A program made the position numbers and the translations under genes. From JBGPYB01 sp041493035 (lineage in GTDB: Bacteria > Acidobacteriota > Vicinamibacteria > Fen-336), in NCBI GenBank assembly GCA_041493035.1, contig JBGPYB010000003.1:4863-68862 (forward strand): 64,000 nt of DNA, read 5' to 3'. How positions within the stretch are numbered: position 1 is the stretch's first letter; each line of letters begins with the position of its first letter. Shown one piece after another: positions 23,741 through 32,753 of the stretch. The notes beneath the pieces were generated by a model that saw nothing but the letters and a program-made list of their open reading frames with translations, had not been told where the DNA came from and made no database searches.

Positions 23741-24580
23741 ATGGGCATGATGAAGACGACGCTGCTTCTCGGGGTGATGACCGGTCTGTTCTTGTTCGTA
23801 GGAGAATTGATCGGCGGTCAGAACGGAATGCTGATGGCCCTCGGGATGGCCGGCGTCATGAACTTCGTATCCTATTTCTGGAGCGACAAGATCGTCCTGG
23901 CCTCGTACCGTGCTCAGCCCGTGACCCGCGAGGAGGCGCCGGACCTGTACTCGATCGTCGAGGGTCTGGCGGCCAAGGCGGGGATCCCGATGCCGCGCCT
24001 CTACGTCCTCCCCGACCCGGCCTTGAACGCCTTCGCCACGGGCCGGAACCCGGCTCACGCCGCGGTAGCGGCGACCGAGGGGATCCTGAAGGCCATGAAT
24101 CGCGAAGAGCTCCAGGGGGTGCTAGCCCACGAGCTGTCCCACGTCCTGAACCGAGACACGCTCGTATCGACCGTGGCCGCGACGCTGGCCGGCGCCATCG
24201 GGTTCCTGGCTCGGATGGCCTATTTCATGCCGATCGGCGGAGGCCGCGACGACGACCGCCGCGGCAACCCGTTGGCCGGCCTCTTGATGCTGATCCTGGC
24301 TCCGTTCGCCGCGCTCCTCATCCAGATGGCCGTGAGTCGGTCGCGGGAGTACGCGGCCGATGCGTCGGGGGCACGGCTCGTCGGCTACCCGAACGGCCTG
24401 GCGAGCGCCCTTCGCAAACTTCAGTCGGCGTCGGGGCGCATCCCCTTGCAGGGAGCCGATCCGTCGACGGCCCACCTCTTCATCGTGAACCCGCTCTCGG
24501 GCCGGTCGCTCATGGGCCTCTTCAGCACCCACCCGCCTCTCGAGGAGCGAATCGAGCGGCTGATGGCGATGAACGCGTAG
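23741..24580 (+). CDS. htpX: HtpX-family membrane zinc metalloprotease (M48)
   Basis: A 279-residue membrane protease involved in quality control of membrane proteins. Two hydrophobic segments near the N-terminus (about residues 5-25 and 30-47) precede the M48 domain. The HEXXH motif is HELSH at 130-134, and the third zinc ligand is the Glu in SREYAADASGARL near residue 205. A further hydrophobic pair lies at about 145-200. Length equals ordinary HtpX. It is divergent from the attenuated superoperon. I chose the first ATG; ATGs two and three codons later are equally possible, and no strong ribosome site is seen. Confidence 0.93.
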   Translation: MGMMKTTLLLGVMTGLFLFVGELIGGQNGMLMALGMAGVMNFVSYFWSDKIVLASYRAQPVTREEAPDLYSIVEGLAAKAGIPMPRLYVLPDPALNAFATGRNPAHAAVAATEGILKAMNREELQGVLAHELSHVLNRDTLVSTVAATLAGAIGFLARMAYFMPIGGGRDDDRRGNPLAGLLMLILAPFAALLIQMAVSRSREYAADASGARLVGYPNGLASALRKLQSASGRIPLQGADPSTAHLFIVNPLSGRSLMGLFSTHPPLEERIERLMAMNA

Positions 24581-24647
24581 CTCGCCGGGAATCGTCGTTG
24601 AGCGAGCCCAAGCCTCCTCTCACCCCCGACCTGGCCTGGCACGGACT

Positions 24648-25148
24648 TCACGACAGCGTTCGAGGTGACAAGCGGCTCGTAGCCGGCAGCGAGAGCGGCG
24701 TGAGCCGCTTCACCCACCGTGCGCGGCGGTGGGGCTCGAAGCCCTCCCGCTCGTAGAGGCGAGCGGCGCGCGGATGCATTCCCTCCACTTCGAGGTCCAC
24801 GGCTGCACAGCCGCGGTCCGCAGCGTGGGCGCACGCGGCCAAGAGGAGCTCCCGGCCGAAGCCCGAGCCGCGGTGCTCCGGCAGGACGAACAACTCCTCG
24901 AGCCAGGCGGACAACCCGCCATGCTCCAGGGACCATTGGAAATTCAGGTATGCCACGGCGACGGGCTCATCGACCTTGCGGCCGATCAGGAAGCTCCCCC
25001 GACGGCCATCGGCAAGCACTCCGTCGACACCCGCGGCAAGCCTGTCGGCGGCCAGCGGAATCTCCAGCTCCGAGAACTGCTGGGCGAGGAGGCCGAGGAG
25101 GGTCTCGCGATCGCCGTGGACGGCCGGGGCAATGGAGCGCTCTTCCAT
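24648..25148 (-). CDS. GNAT-family N-acetyltransferase
   Basis: A 166-residue protein with the acetyl-CoA binding motif A of GNAT enzymes in FVLPEHRGSGFGRELLLAA (about residues 88-106) and the C-terminal ARLYEREGFE pattern. It would transfer an acetyl group from acetyl-CoA to an amine; the substrate is not deducible. The ATG at 25146-25148 has no Shine-Dalgarno sequence. A TAGGAT box 7 nt upstream could place the transcript start at the ATG, so the mRNA may be leaderless. The last 15 residues are a poorly conserved tail. Confidence 0.82.
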   Translation of the reverse strand: MEERSIAPAVHGDRETLLGLLAQQFSELEIPLAADRLAAGVDGVLADGRRGSFLIGRKVDEPVAVAYLNFQWSLEHGGLSAWLEELFVLPEHRGSGFGRELLLAACAHAADRGCAAVDLEVEGMHPRAARLYEREGFEPHRRARWVKRLTPLSLPATSRLSPRTLS

Positions 25149-25218
25149 GAGGTAAATCCTATCGCCCTAGGGTGAGTTTGTCGGCGGGGGCCGCTATGAT
25201 AGGAATACTCGCCCCGTG

Positions 25219-25587
25219 ATGCCCAAGATTCTGCTCATCGAGGACAACGACCTCAACCGGGACATGCTGTCGCGCCGCCTCGAGCGGCGGGGGTACGAGG
25301 TCGTCATCGCGACCGACGGCAGCCAGGGGGCCGAGATGGCACGCTCGTCCAAGCCCGCCCTGATCCTGATGGACATGAGCCTCCCGGTGATAGACGGCTG
25401 GGAGCTGGCGCGGCGGCTCAAGGACGACCCCGAGACGCGCGGAATTCCCATCCTGGCCCTCACGGCCCACGTGATGGCCGGCGATCGCGAGCGGGCCCTC
25501 GAAGCCGGCTGCGACGACTACGACACGAAGCCGATCGAACTTCCCCGCCTCCTGGGCAAGATCGAAGCGTTGCTGCCGAAGCCCTGA
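25219..25587 (+). CDS. Stand-alone response-regulator receiver domain protein (CheY/DivK-like)
   Basis: A 122-residue protein consisting of one receiver domain. The acidic pocket is IEDNDLN, the phosphoacceptor Asp is in LILMDMSLPVIDGWE (about residue 52), the Thr is in LALTAHVM and the Lys in YDTKPIEL. There is no output domain, so it must act through a partner. It is convergent with, and 3 nt from, the DHp-REC-cyclase gene, whose receiver resembles it closely (NRDMLSRRL versus NRDLLSRRL). I start at ATG 25219; a GTG one codon earlier is also open. A TATGAT box at 25195-25200 may be its -10 element. Confidence 0.9.
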   Translation: MPKILLIEDNDLNRDMLSRRLERRGYEVVIATDGSQGAEMARSSKPALILMDMSLPVIDGWELARRLKDDPETRGIPILALTAHVMAGDRERALEAGCDDYDTKPIELPRLLGKIEALLPKP

Positions 25588-25590
25588 GGC

Positions 25591-27381
25591 CTAACCCTGG
25601 GCCGCGGCCGCCAGGTCGCGAAGGAATCGCCGCACACCCCGAGGGAGCGACGTGAAGCGGACAAGGACCGAGTCCCCGGAGGCGGGGATATCGGCCACTT
25701 TTCCGTAGAGGTCGCCGGGGACCTCCTCTCCAGAGATGCCCTGGAGCCGCATCTGGAGATTGGTGAAGAGGCGCAAGGGGCGCTCCGGCCGGATCTCCGC
25801 GATCCCCTCTCCGACCCCGATGAGGGCTCCGATGTGGGCCGGGCCTCCCACCGCCTTGTCCTCGGCGATCGTGTAGCGAACGGAGAGAGGTGTCGCCAGC
25901 GGCACGATGGAATACCGTCGCTCCGGGAGAAAGAGCCCGTACTCTCCCCCCACGCCGGTCAGCTCGTAGACCTTGATCGGCTCCTTGAATCCCTTCGCCT
26001 GGATGGTCATCTCGCGCCCCACCTGAACGCCGGGGCCGGCCGCCTCGAGGGTGTGCTCCGAGATGAGAATCTGCCCCCCCACGGTGAAGGACTCGATGCG
26101 GCCGGTGAGGTTCACATGGCTCCCGACCACCCCGTACTTCGTTCGCTTGGGCGACCCGATGTTGCCCGCCACGACCAGACCCGTGTTGATGGCGATCCCC
26201 ATCTCGACCTCGGGTAGCCACTCGCGCCGGAAGCGTTCGTTCACCGTCGCCATGGCGAGCTGCATCTCGAGGGCGCACGCCACGGCCCGCCGCGCATCGT
26301 CCTCGCGGGGCACTGGGGCGCCGAAGAGCACGAGGATGGCGTCGCCGATGAACTCGTCGATGGTCCCGTTGTGCTTGGCGATGATGTCCACCATGGCCCC
26401 GAGATAGCTGTTCAGGATACCGACCACGGCCTCGGGCGGAAGCCCCTCGGTCACCGACGTGAAGCCACGAAGGTCGGACATGAGGATCGTCACGTCGCGC
26501 TTCTGGCCGCCGAGCCGAAGCCCATCGGCTCCCTCGAGGAGTCCGGCCACGATCTCGTCGCTCAGATACCGGCCGAACGTCGCGCGGATGAACTGGTTGC
26601 GCACCTCCAGGCCCTGGGCCAGGCGGCGGACCTCCTGGGTGGCGCGCTTCAGCGATAAGTGGGCGTCGGTGCGCGCCAGCGCCACGGCGAAGTCGATGGG
26701 CTTCGTCACGTAGTCGTTGGCTCCGAGGCGGAGCGCCTGGACGATGTCCTCGCTCTGGTCCTTGGCTGTGACCATGATGATGGGCAGCTCGCCCCGCGAG
26801 TGCTTGCCGCGGACGATCTTCAGGACGTCGAAGCCCGAGATTCCGGGCATCATGACGTCGAGGAGGACCAGGTCGAACGGCTCCGCGTCCAGCTTCTCGA
26901 GGGCTTCGGTGCCGTCCTTCGCGAGACCGACGCTGTATCCCCGCGCCGACAGACGACGCGACAGGAGATCGCGGTTCATCTCGTTGTCGTCGACGACGAG
27001 GAGCCTCCCATCCCGCGGCGCGGCGTCGCCCTCGGGTTCCTCCAGAGGCTCAGCGAGCGGTGGCGCCGGAGCCACGACCTCGGCGGCGCGGCGAGAGACA
27101 CCGAAAGCGTCTTCGAGGAGGGCGGAGAGCCCCCGACCCGCCGACGCGATCTTCCGGAGGGTCTCGACGAAGCTCGGCTGGTCGAGGTCCTGCGCCTCCT
27201 CCTCGAGCATCTCGCTGTAGCCGATGATCTGGTTCAGGGGCGTCCGAAGGTCGTGGAGGAGACGTCCGCGGGGTTCGTCCTTCGGAGGGGGCATGGGGCC
27301 CGGGTAGTGTAGCCCCGCCGTGAGCGGAGCGCCACGGCGCGCCGGCAGGGCGCGCGGGAACGGATGATTCATACGGCTCAT
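25591..27381 (-). CDS. DHp-receiver-adenylate/guanylate cyclase signalling protein
   Basis: A protein of up to 596 residues. Counting from 27381, residues 43-50 (HDLRTPLN) form the phospho-histidine motif of a HisKA/DHp helix pair, but no ATPase domain follows. A receiver domain is at about 126-243 with Asp175 in LVLLDVMMPG. The class III cyclase domain is at about 293-475, with metal Asp303 (MSDLRGF) and Asp347 (FIGDAIL) and transition-state Asn424/Arg428 (VNLTGRIE), so it should be active. A C-terminal PilZ-like beta domain occupies about 490-590. The true start may be the ATG at 27292-27294 (MPPPKDE). It probably makes cAMP in response to phosphorylation of its receiver by a separate kinase. 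Confidence 0.85.
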   Translation of the reverse strand: MSRMNHPFPRALPARRGAPLTAGLHYPGPMPPPKDEPRGRLLHDLRTPLNQIIGYSEMLEEEAQDLDQPSFVETLRKIASAGRGLSALLEDAFGVSRRAAEVVAPAPPLAEPLEEPEGDAAPRDGRLLVVDDNEMNRDLLSRRLSARGYSVGLAKDGTEALEKLDAEPFDLVLLDVMMPGISGFDVLKIVRGKHSRGELPIIMVTAKDQSEDIVQALRLGANDYVTKPIDFAVALARTDAHLSLKRATQEVRRLAQGLEVRNQFIRATFGRYLSDEIVAGLLEGADGLRLGGQKRDVTILMSDLRGFTSVTEGLPPEAVVGILNSYLGAMVDIIAKHNGTIDEFIGDAILVLFGAPVPREDDARRAVACALEMQLAMATVNERFRREWLPEVEMGIAINTGLVVAGNIGSPKRTKYGVVGSHVNLTGRIESFTVGGQILISEHTLEAAGPGVQVGREMTIQAKGFKEPIKVYELTGVGGEYGLFLPERRYSIVPLATPLSVRYTIAEDKAVGGPAHIGALIGVGEGIAEIRPERPLRLFTNLQMRLQGISGEEVPGDLYGKVADIPASGDSVLVRFTSLPRGVRRFLRDLAAAAQG

Positions 27382-27433
27382 GGTCTTGCCTGCTCGGAGG
27401 CCTCAGTCTGTAGGTTGGAGAGGGAGGTGTTCC

Positions 27434-27874
27434 ATGAGACCTCTCATTGTGTCGATTGCGGCCCTTCTGGCCGTCGTCCTGCTCGGATGCGCCGGGCAGA
27501 AATCCGGTGCGGGTTTCCGGCTACCTGACGGGGATCCTGCCGCCGGCAAGGTGGCGTTCGAGGAGTTGAAGTGCCGCGAGTGCCACCGGGTGCAGGGGGT
27601 TGAGTTTGCGGCTCCGACGGTGAAACCCCCGGTCCCAGTGGTCCTGGGGGGCGAGGTTCCCCACGTCAAGACCGACGGCGATCTCGTCACCTCCATCATC
27701 AACCCCTCCCACCGCATATCCGCGGCCTACAAGCCGGAGGAGGTGAGGCAGCCCGACGGCTCGTCGCGGATGCCCGACCTCACCAGGGTGATGACGGTCC
27801 GCCAGCTGGTGGACGTGGTCGCGTTCCTGCAGACGCGCTACACGGTGGTCAGGCCCGGAGGGCCCGTCCGGTAG
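27434..27874 (+). CDS. Monoheme cytochrome c lipoprotein
   Basis: A 146-residue lipoprotein. The N-terminal signal MRPLIVSIAALLAVVLLGC ends in a lipobox (LLGC), so the mature protein is anchored by its Cys. One heme c site CRECH is near residue 50, and PDLTR contains a Met in SSRMPD as likely sixth ligand. It ends with the AFLQTRY helix common in small c-type cytochromes. The start ATG has GGGAGG upstream. It faces the caa3 oxidase genes and is convergent with them, so it may carry electrons to that oxidase. Confidence 0.85.
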   Translation: MRPLIVSIAALLAVVLLGCAGQKSGAGFRLPDGDPAAGKVAFEELKCRECHRVQGVEFAAPTVKPPVPVVLGGEVPHVKTDGDLVTSIINPSHRISAAYKPEEVRQPDGSSRMPDLTRVMTVRQLVDVVAFLQTRYTVVRPGGPVR

Positions 27875-27889
27875 GATCTCGCCGGGAGA

Positions 27890-28219
27890 TCAGGCGGCGG
27901 GTCGGCCGAGCAGCCAGCCGCGGGTCAGGTAGTCGCTCATCGTGATGGCGATGAGGATGAAGAGCCAGACGAACGCGGAAGCCACGACCAGTTGGACCAG
28001 GGGCCCGCTGTACTTCACGTGCATGAAGAACAGAATCACCAGGATCGCCTTCAGGCAGGCGATGCTCAGCGCCACGACGACGTTCACGGGGATCCGGAAA
28101 CCGCCCACTTCCGGCTCCCCCAAATCGACGCGGGCTGCGGCCACCGTGGCGAGAGTCAGGACCAGCAGGGCGGCAAAGACCGCCAGGTAGGTTCTCACGG
28201 GAACGAGATGTTCGGACAT
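27890..28219 (-). CDS. ctaF: Cytochrome c oxidase subunit IV-like small membrane protein
   Basis: A 109-residue protein with three hydrophobic helices (about 10-28, 42-62 and 70-95). The middle segment KAILVILFFMHVKYSGPL is the hallmark of prokaryotic caa3 subunit IV (COX4_pro). It lies 11 nt after subunit III and is the last gene of the respiratory operon. The ATG at 28217-28219 has GAGG upstream. Confidence 0.88.
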   Translation of the reverse strand: MSEHLVPVRTYLAVFAALLVLTLATVAAARVDLGEPEVGGFRIPVNVVVALSIACLKAILVILFFMHVKYSGPLVQLVVASAFVWLFILIAITMSDYLTRGWLLGRPAA

Positions 28220-28230
28220 GCCCTGCCTCG

Positions 28231-28873
<643 letters not shown>

Positions 28874-28881
<8 letters not shown>

Positions 28882-30517
28882 GGAAGGGCTCCTTGGGCGG
28901 CACCGTGTAGTCGTAGGCCTCCTCGTCGACGACGGGCGTTTCGCGGAAGTTGTCGGGGGGAGGAGGCGACGAAGTCCGCCATTCGAGACCCGTGGCGGGC
29001 CAGGGGTTGGCGGGGGCGATCTTCCCGTAGCGCATCGACCAGGCAAAGTAGACCATCGGTATCAGGTAGCCGACACCAAGGATCGACGCGCCCGCCGACG
29101 ACATCACGTTCAGGACCTGAAATTCCTCGGGGTAGTAGTGGTAGCGCCGAGGCATCCCGAGGTAGCCGAGGATGAACTGGGGAAAGAAGGTCAGGTTGAA
29201 GCCGATGAAGATGACGAAGGCCGATACCCGCGCCCACCACTCCGGGTACAGGCGACCCGTGATCTTGGGCCACCAGAAGTGCAGCCCGCCGAGGTACGCC
29301 ATCACTGTGCTGCCCACCATGATGTAGTGGAAGTGGGCCACCACGAAGTAGGTGTCGGTCACGTGGATGTCGAGACCCAGCGCCGCGAGGAAGAGCCCGG
29401 TGAGGCCGCCGATGGTGAAGAGGCCGATGAAACCAAAGGCGTAGAGCATCGGCGTCTGGTACGAGATCGAGCCGCGGTAGAGGGTCGCCGTCCAGTTGAA
29501 GACCTTGATGGCCGAAGGGATGGCCACGAGGAACGAGAGCGCCGAAAAGATCATCGCGGAGTAGACCGAGATGCCGGCCACGAACATGTGGTGCGCCCAG
29601 ACCAGGAATCCCAGAACCGCGATGGCCAGGCTCGACATGGCAATGAACGGATAACCGAAGATCCGCTTGCGCGAGAAGCAGGTGACAAGCTCGCTCATCA
29701 CACCCATGGCCGGCAGGATCATGATGTAAACCGCCGGGTGGGAGTAGAACCAGAAGAGGTGCTGGAAGAGGACTGGGTCCCCGCCGCGGTTCGGGTCGAA
29801 GAAGCCGAAGTGGAAGACGCGCTCGAAGGCCACGAGCAGAATCGTGACGGCAACCACCGGCGTGCCGAGGATCTGGATGAGGCTCGTGGCGTAGTGGGCC
29901 CAGACGAAGAGGGGCAGCCGGAACCAGGTGAGGCCCGGAGCCCGCATCTTGTGGATCGTCACGATGAAGTTGAGGCCCGTGAGAATCGAGGAGAAGCCGG
30001 CGACGAAGATCCCGAGAGCAGCGGGAATGACAGCGGAGTTGGAGAAGACCGTGCTGTAAGGAGTGTAGAACGTCCAGCCGGTGTCGAGACCGCCGTGGAC
30101 CAGGGCGAAGAGGGCAAAGAAGGCCCCGATCATGTAGAGGTACCAGCTGAGGAGGTTGATCCGCGGGAACGCGAGATCCTTGGCGCCGAGCATGAGCGGG
30201 ATGAGGAAGTTCCCCAGCACTGCGGGAATGGCCGGGATCAGGAAGAAGAAGACCATGATGACGCCGTGGGCCGTGAAGAGTTTGTTGTAGGTCTCGGACG
30301 AGACGAGGTCCCCCGGCGGCGTCACGAGCTCCAAGCGAATGAGGACGGCATAGGCCCCGCCCAGGAAGAACATTACGGTGACAGACGCGAGATAGAGGAG
30401 CGCGATCCGCTTGTGGTCCCGCGTGAAGAGCCAGGACCAGATGCCGTAGTCGGCGTTCAGGTAGTGCCGCTTCGGGAACTCGGGCGCGGGCACGAGAGGA
30501 GCCGCGGCGGCGCTCAT
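28874..30517 (-). CDS. ctaD: Cytochrome c oxidase subunit I, A2-type
   Basis: A 547-residue heme-copper oxidase core with 12 or more helices. Heme ligands are His84 (FTAHGVIM), His395 and His397 (VAHFHYIM). CuB ligands are His260, His309 and His310, with cross-linked Tyr264 (SHPAVY). Position 262 is Ala where A1 oxidases have the proton-channel Glu, and the preceding residues are Tyr-Ser (YSHPAVY). That is the signature of A2-type enzymes such as the Rhodothermus caa3 oxidase. Lys338 in IKVFNW marks the K channel. ATGA overlap with subunit II; GGGAGG upstream. Confidence 0.96.
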
Positions 30518-31485
30518 CGCTGCCCTCCCGCGGGGGAGCCTGCGGCGATCGCCTGGGGCCCCTTCAGGGATTGAATGTAGGCGATGAGCTGGAGAAGCGT
30601 GTCCTCGGTCACCTGGCCCTGATAGGTCGGCATGATGGGCTGATATCCCTCCACGATCTTGGCAGACGGGTTCACGATCGACTCGCGCAGGTAGGATTCG
30701 TCCGCGATCACGACCTGGCCGCCCTGGAGGCGCACGCGCCGGCCGGCGACGCCGTCGAGGATCGGACCCCGCGTCCCAGAGTCGCCGCGGTGACAGGTGA
30801 CACAGTTGAGCTCCGTGAAGAACTTCTCCCCCGCCGCAACGGGCGACACCGGCGCCGGCCCTCCCTGGAGCCAGGTCTGATACTCGGCGGGCTCCATGAC
30901 CACGATCTGGCCGATCATCCGCGAGTGCTCCGTGCCGCAGTATTCGGCGCAGAAAAGATGGTACTTCCCCGGCTTCGTCGCCCGGAACCACGCCACGCTG
31001 TACCGTCCCGGCACGGCGTCCTTCTTCATGCGAAAGGCGGGGACGAAGAAGCTGTGGATCACGTCCTCTGACGTGAGGTTGAGCTTCACCGGGCGTCCCA
31101 CCGGGACGTGAAGCTCGTTGATCTCGCGCTGGCCCGTCATGTGCTGGAGCTTCCACATCCAGCGCTTCCCCACGACGTTGATGTCGATGGAGTCGTCGGG
31201 GGGGCGGTTCTGGGCGAAGAAGACTACGGCCCCCCAGACGAAGACGACCATACAGATGGCAAAGGGAATGAGGGTCCAGGTGAGCTCCAGCGCCAGGGAG
31301 CCCTCTATCTCGCCCGGCCGCTCGTCGGCGTGGCGCCGACGATAGCGCATGGCGAAGAGAGCCAGAGCGGCCGCGATCCCCACCGAGAAGAAAGCCGTGA
31401 TCGCCAGGAGGAAAAAGTAGAGACCGTCGACGCCTGGGGCGAGGCTCGAGGCCTGCTCGGGGAAGAGGGGGAACCCGGAGAACAT
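30514..31485 (-). CDS. ctaC: Cytochrome c oxidase subunit II with fused cytochrome c domain (caa3)
   Basis: A 323-residue subunit. Two N-terminal helices (about 20-46 and 68-92) anchor the CuA domain, whose ligands are His144, Cys179, Glu181 (carbonyl), Cys183, His187 and Met190. Residues about 215-310 are a cytochrome c domain with heme site CVTCH (228-232) and a Met in IMPTY. The fusion makes this a caa3 oxidase that takes electrons directly from a cytochrome or from alternative complex III. There is no clear secretory signal before the first helix, as is usual for the long-helix form. Confidence 0.95.
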   Translation of the reverse strand: MFSGFPLFPEQASSLAPGVDGLYFFLLAITAFFSVGIAAALALFAMRYRRRHADERPGEIEGSLALELTWTLIPFAICMVVFVWGAVVFFAQNRPPDDSIDINVVGKRWMWKLQHMTGQREINELHVPVGRPVKLNLTSEDVIHSFFVPAFRMKKDAVPGRYSVAWFRATKPGKYHLFCAEYCGTEHSRMIGQIVVMEPAEYQTWLQGGPAPVSPVAAGEKFFTELNCVTCHRGDSGTRGPILDGVAGRRVRLQGGQVVIADESYLRESIVNPSAKIVEGYQPIMPTYQGQVTEDTLLQLIAYIQSLKGPQAIAAGSPAGGQR

Positions 31486-31488
31486 GGC

Positions 31489-32319
31489 CTAGCGCACCCC
31501 TCCCTGAGAGGCCTCAGCCGCCCTCGTCCGCCTCAGAACGCCTTCGCGGCGGAGCATGAGGACGATGAAGCCGACAAGACCGAGAACCGTGAGGGCGCCG
31601 GCGGCGCGGACCATCCGCATGATGGCCGCACCGTACTTCCCGGTGGTCGGGTCGTACTGGTAACAGGCGAGGATGATCTGATCCACCGGCGTGCCGATGC
31701 GCCCCGCCGAGGCTTCGACGACCGCGAGGCGCAGGTCGCGCGGAGCGTACTCGATCCCGTAAAGGTAGCGGGCGACCTTCCCCTCGGGCGTGAGGACGAG
31801 GACGCCCGCCGGGTGGGCGAACTGCTTCGTTTCCGCGTCCCACACGTACCGGAAGCCCACGGCCTTCGTGAGGGCCGCGATCGAGGCGGGGTCTCCCGTC
31901 AGGAAGTGCCAGCCTGCCGCGGCTCCGGGGCGTTTGTACCGCTCCAGATAGGACTTCTTCTTGGCGGCGGCGAGGGCGGGCGTCTCCCGGGGGTCGAAGC
32001 TGACGGTCACGACCTCGAATTCCCTGCCGGCGCTCATCGAGATGATGTTGAGGGCGCTCGCAAGGCCATTGAGGGTGACGGTGCAGAGCATCGGGCAGGC
32101 GTAATAGTTCAGGGAAAGGACCACGGGCTTCTTGCCGAAGTAGTCTCCGAGACGAATCGTCTCCCCTGCTTCGTTGCGAAACGGTAGATCGAGGGGAACG
32201 CTCTCGCCGAGACGCTGGTCGAAGCCGATCTCCGTGAGAACCGGCGGTCGCTGCTCATCGGCTCGGCCCCGCGTGGCGGCCGCGAGCAGGGCCAATGCCA
32301 TCACCAGGCGCCGTGTCAC
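31489..32319 (-). CDS. SCO1/SenC-family copper chaperone for oxidase assembly
   Basis: A 276-residue exported protein with a thioredoxin fold. The N-terminal signal is MTRRLVMALALLAAATRGRA. The copper-binding pair is Cys75 and Cys79 in YYACPMLC, and the third ligand His is in QFAHPAGV. Unlike the shortest Sco proteins it has a C-terminal helix (VLGLVGFIVLMLRR) that may anchor it to the membrane. It starts with GTG (32317-32319) overlapping the stop of the upstream gene. It should deliver copper to CuA of the adjacent subunit II. Confidence 0.92.
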   Translation of the reverse strand: MTRRLVMALALLAAATRGRADEQRPPVLTEIGFDQRLGESVPLDLPFRNEAGETIRLGDYFGKKPVVLSLNYYACPMLCTVTLNGLASALNIISMSAGREFEVVTVSFDPRETPALAAAKKKSYLERYKRPGAAAGWHFLTGDPASIAALTKAVGFRYVWDAETKQFAHPAGVLVLTPEGKVARYLYGIEYAPRDLRLAVVEASAGRIGTPVDQIILACYQYDPTTGKYGAAIMRMVRAAGALTVLGLVGFIVLMLRREGVLRRTRAAEASQGGVR

Positions 32320-32753
32320 TTCTTCTTCCCTCCCTGGGGTGGCGCGTCGGCTCTTGCGGCTTCCGGGCTTCCTACCGGGAGGCCTCGCTCGGCGAGTAGT
32401 CGCATGGCTTCGTCGATGTCGATGTGGACAATCCCCGCCTGTGTGTCGATCCAGCCGTAGCCGTGGAGGATGTCGTCCTGCTGTTTCCGGTAGTCGGCCA
32501 GCTCACGCGTGGGATGGGTCTGGAGGCGCGGAAGAGGCGCCTCACGAGCGTTTCGCGCTTTCATCACGGGGGGAGGCGGCTGTTGCCGCTCTTCGAAGGC
32601 CGCGAGGCTGACGAACATCCATCGCATGAGGATCACGACCGCGATGGTCCCGAAGAGAAGCCATAGCAGGAAGCGAAGGATGGCGGGCGGATGGGCGTCG
32701 GTCTTCTCGGAGCGGATCTCGGCGTTCCGTTCTTCCACGGCGTGGTCGCTCAT
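32316..32753 (-). CDS. Single-helix membrane protein of the alternative complex III/caa3 cluster, function unknown
   Basis: A 145-residue protein with one transmembrane helix (FLLWLLFGTIAVVILMRWMFV, about 28-48), a Pro-rich stretch and a conserved-looking tail LQTHPTRELADYRKQQDDILHGYGWIDTQAG, followed by a short disordered Lys-rich end. The N-terminus is probably cytoplasmic. It is coupled by ATGA to actF upstream and by GTGA to the SCO gene downstream. Proteins with this tail are familiar from such clusters, but I know of no assigned function. It may be an assembly factor or a small subunit linking the two complexes. Confidence 0.78.
   Translation of the reverse strand: MSDHAVEERNAEIRSEKTDAHPPAILRFLLWLLFGTIAVVILMRWMFVSLAAFEERQQPPPPVMKARNAREAPLPRLQTHPTRELADYRKQQDDILHGYGWIDTQAGIVHIDIDEAMRLLAERGLPVGSPEAARADAPPQGGKKK

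Noticed and set aside
23638..23748. Extension of the leader peptide to a 68-codon ORF starting at 23748
   Set aside because: It would need translation from upstream of the promoter at 23656-23685, so the mRNA would not contain that start.
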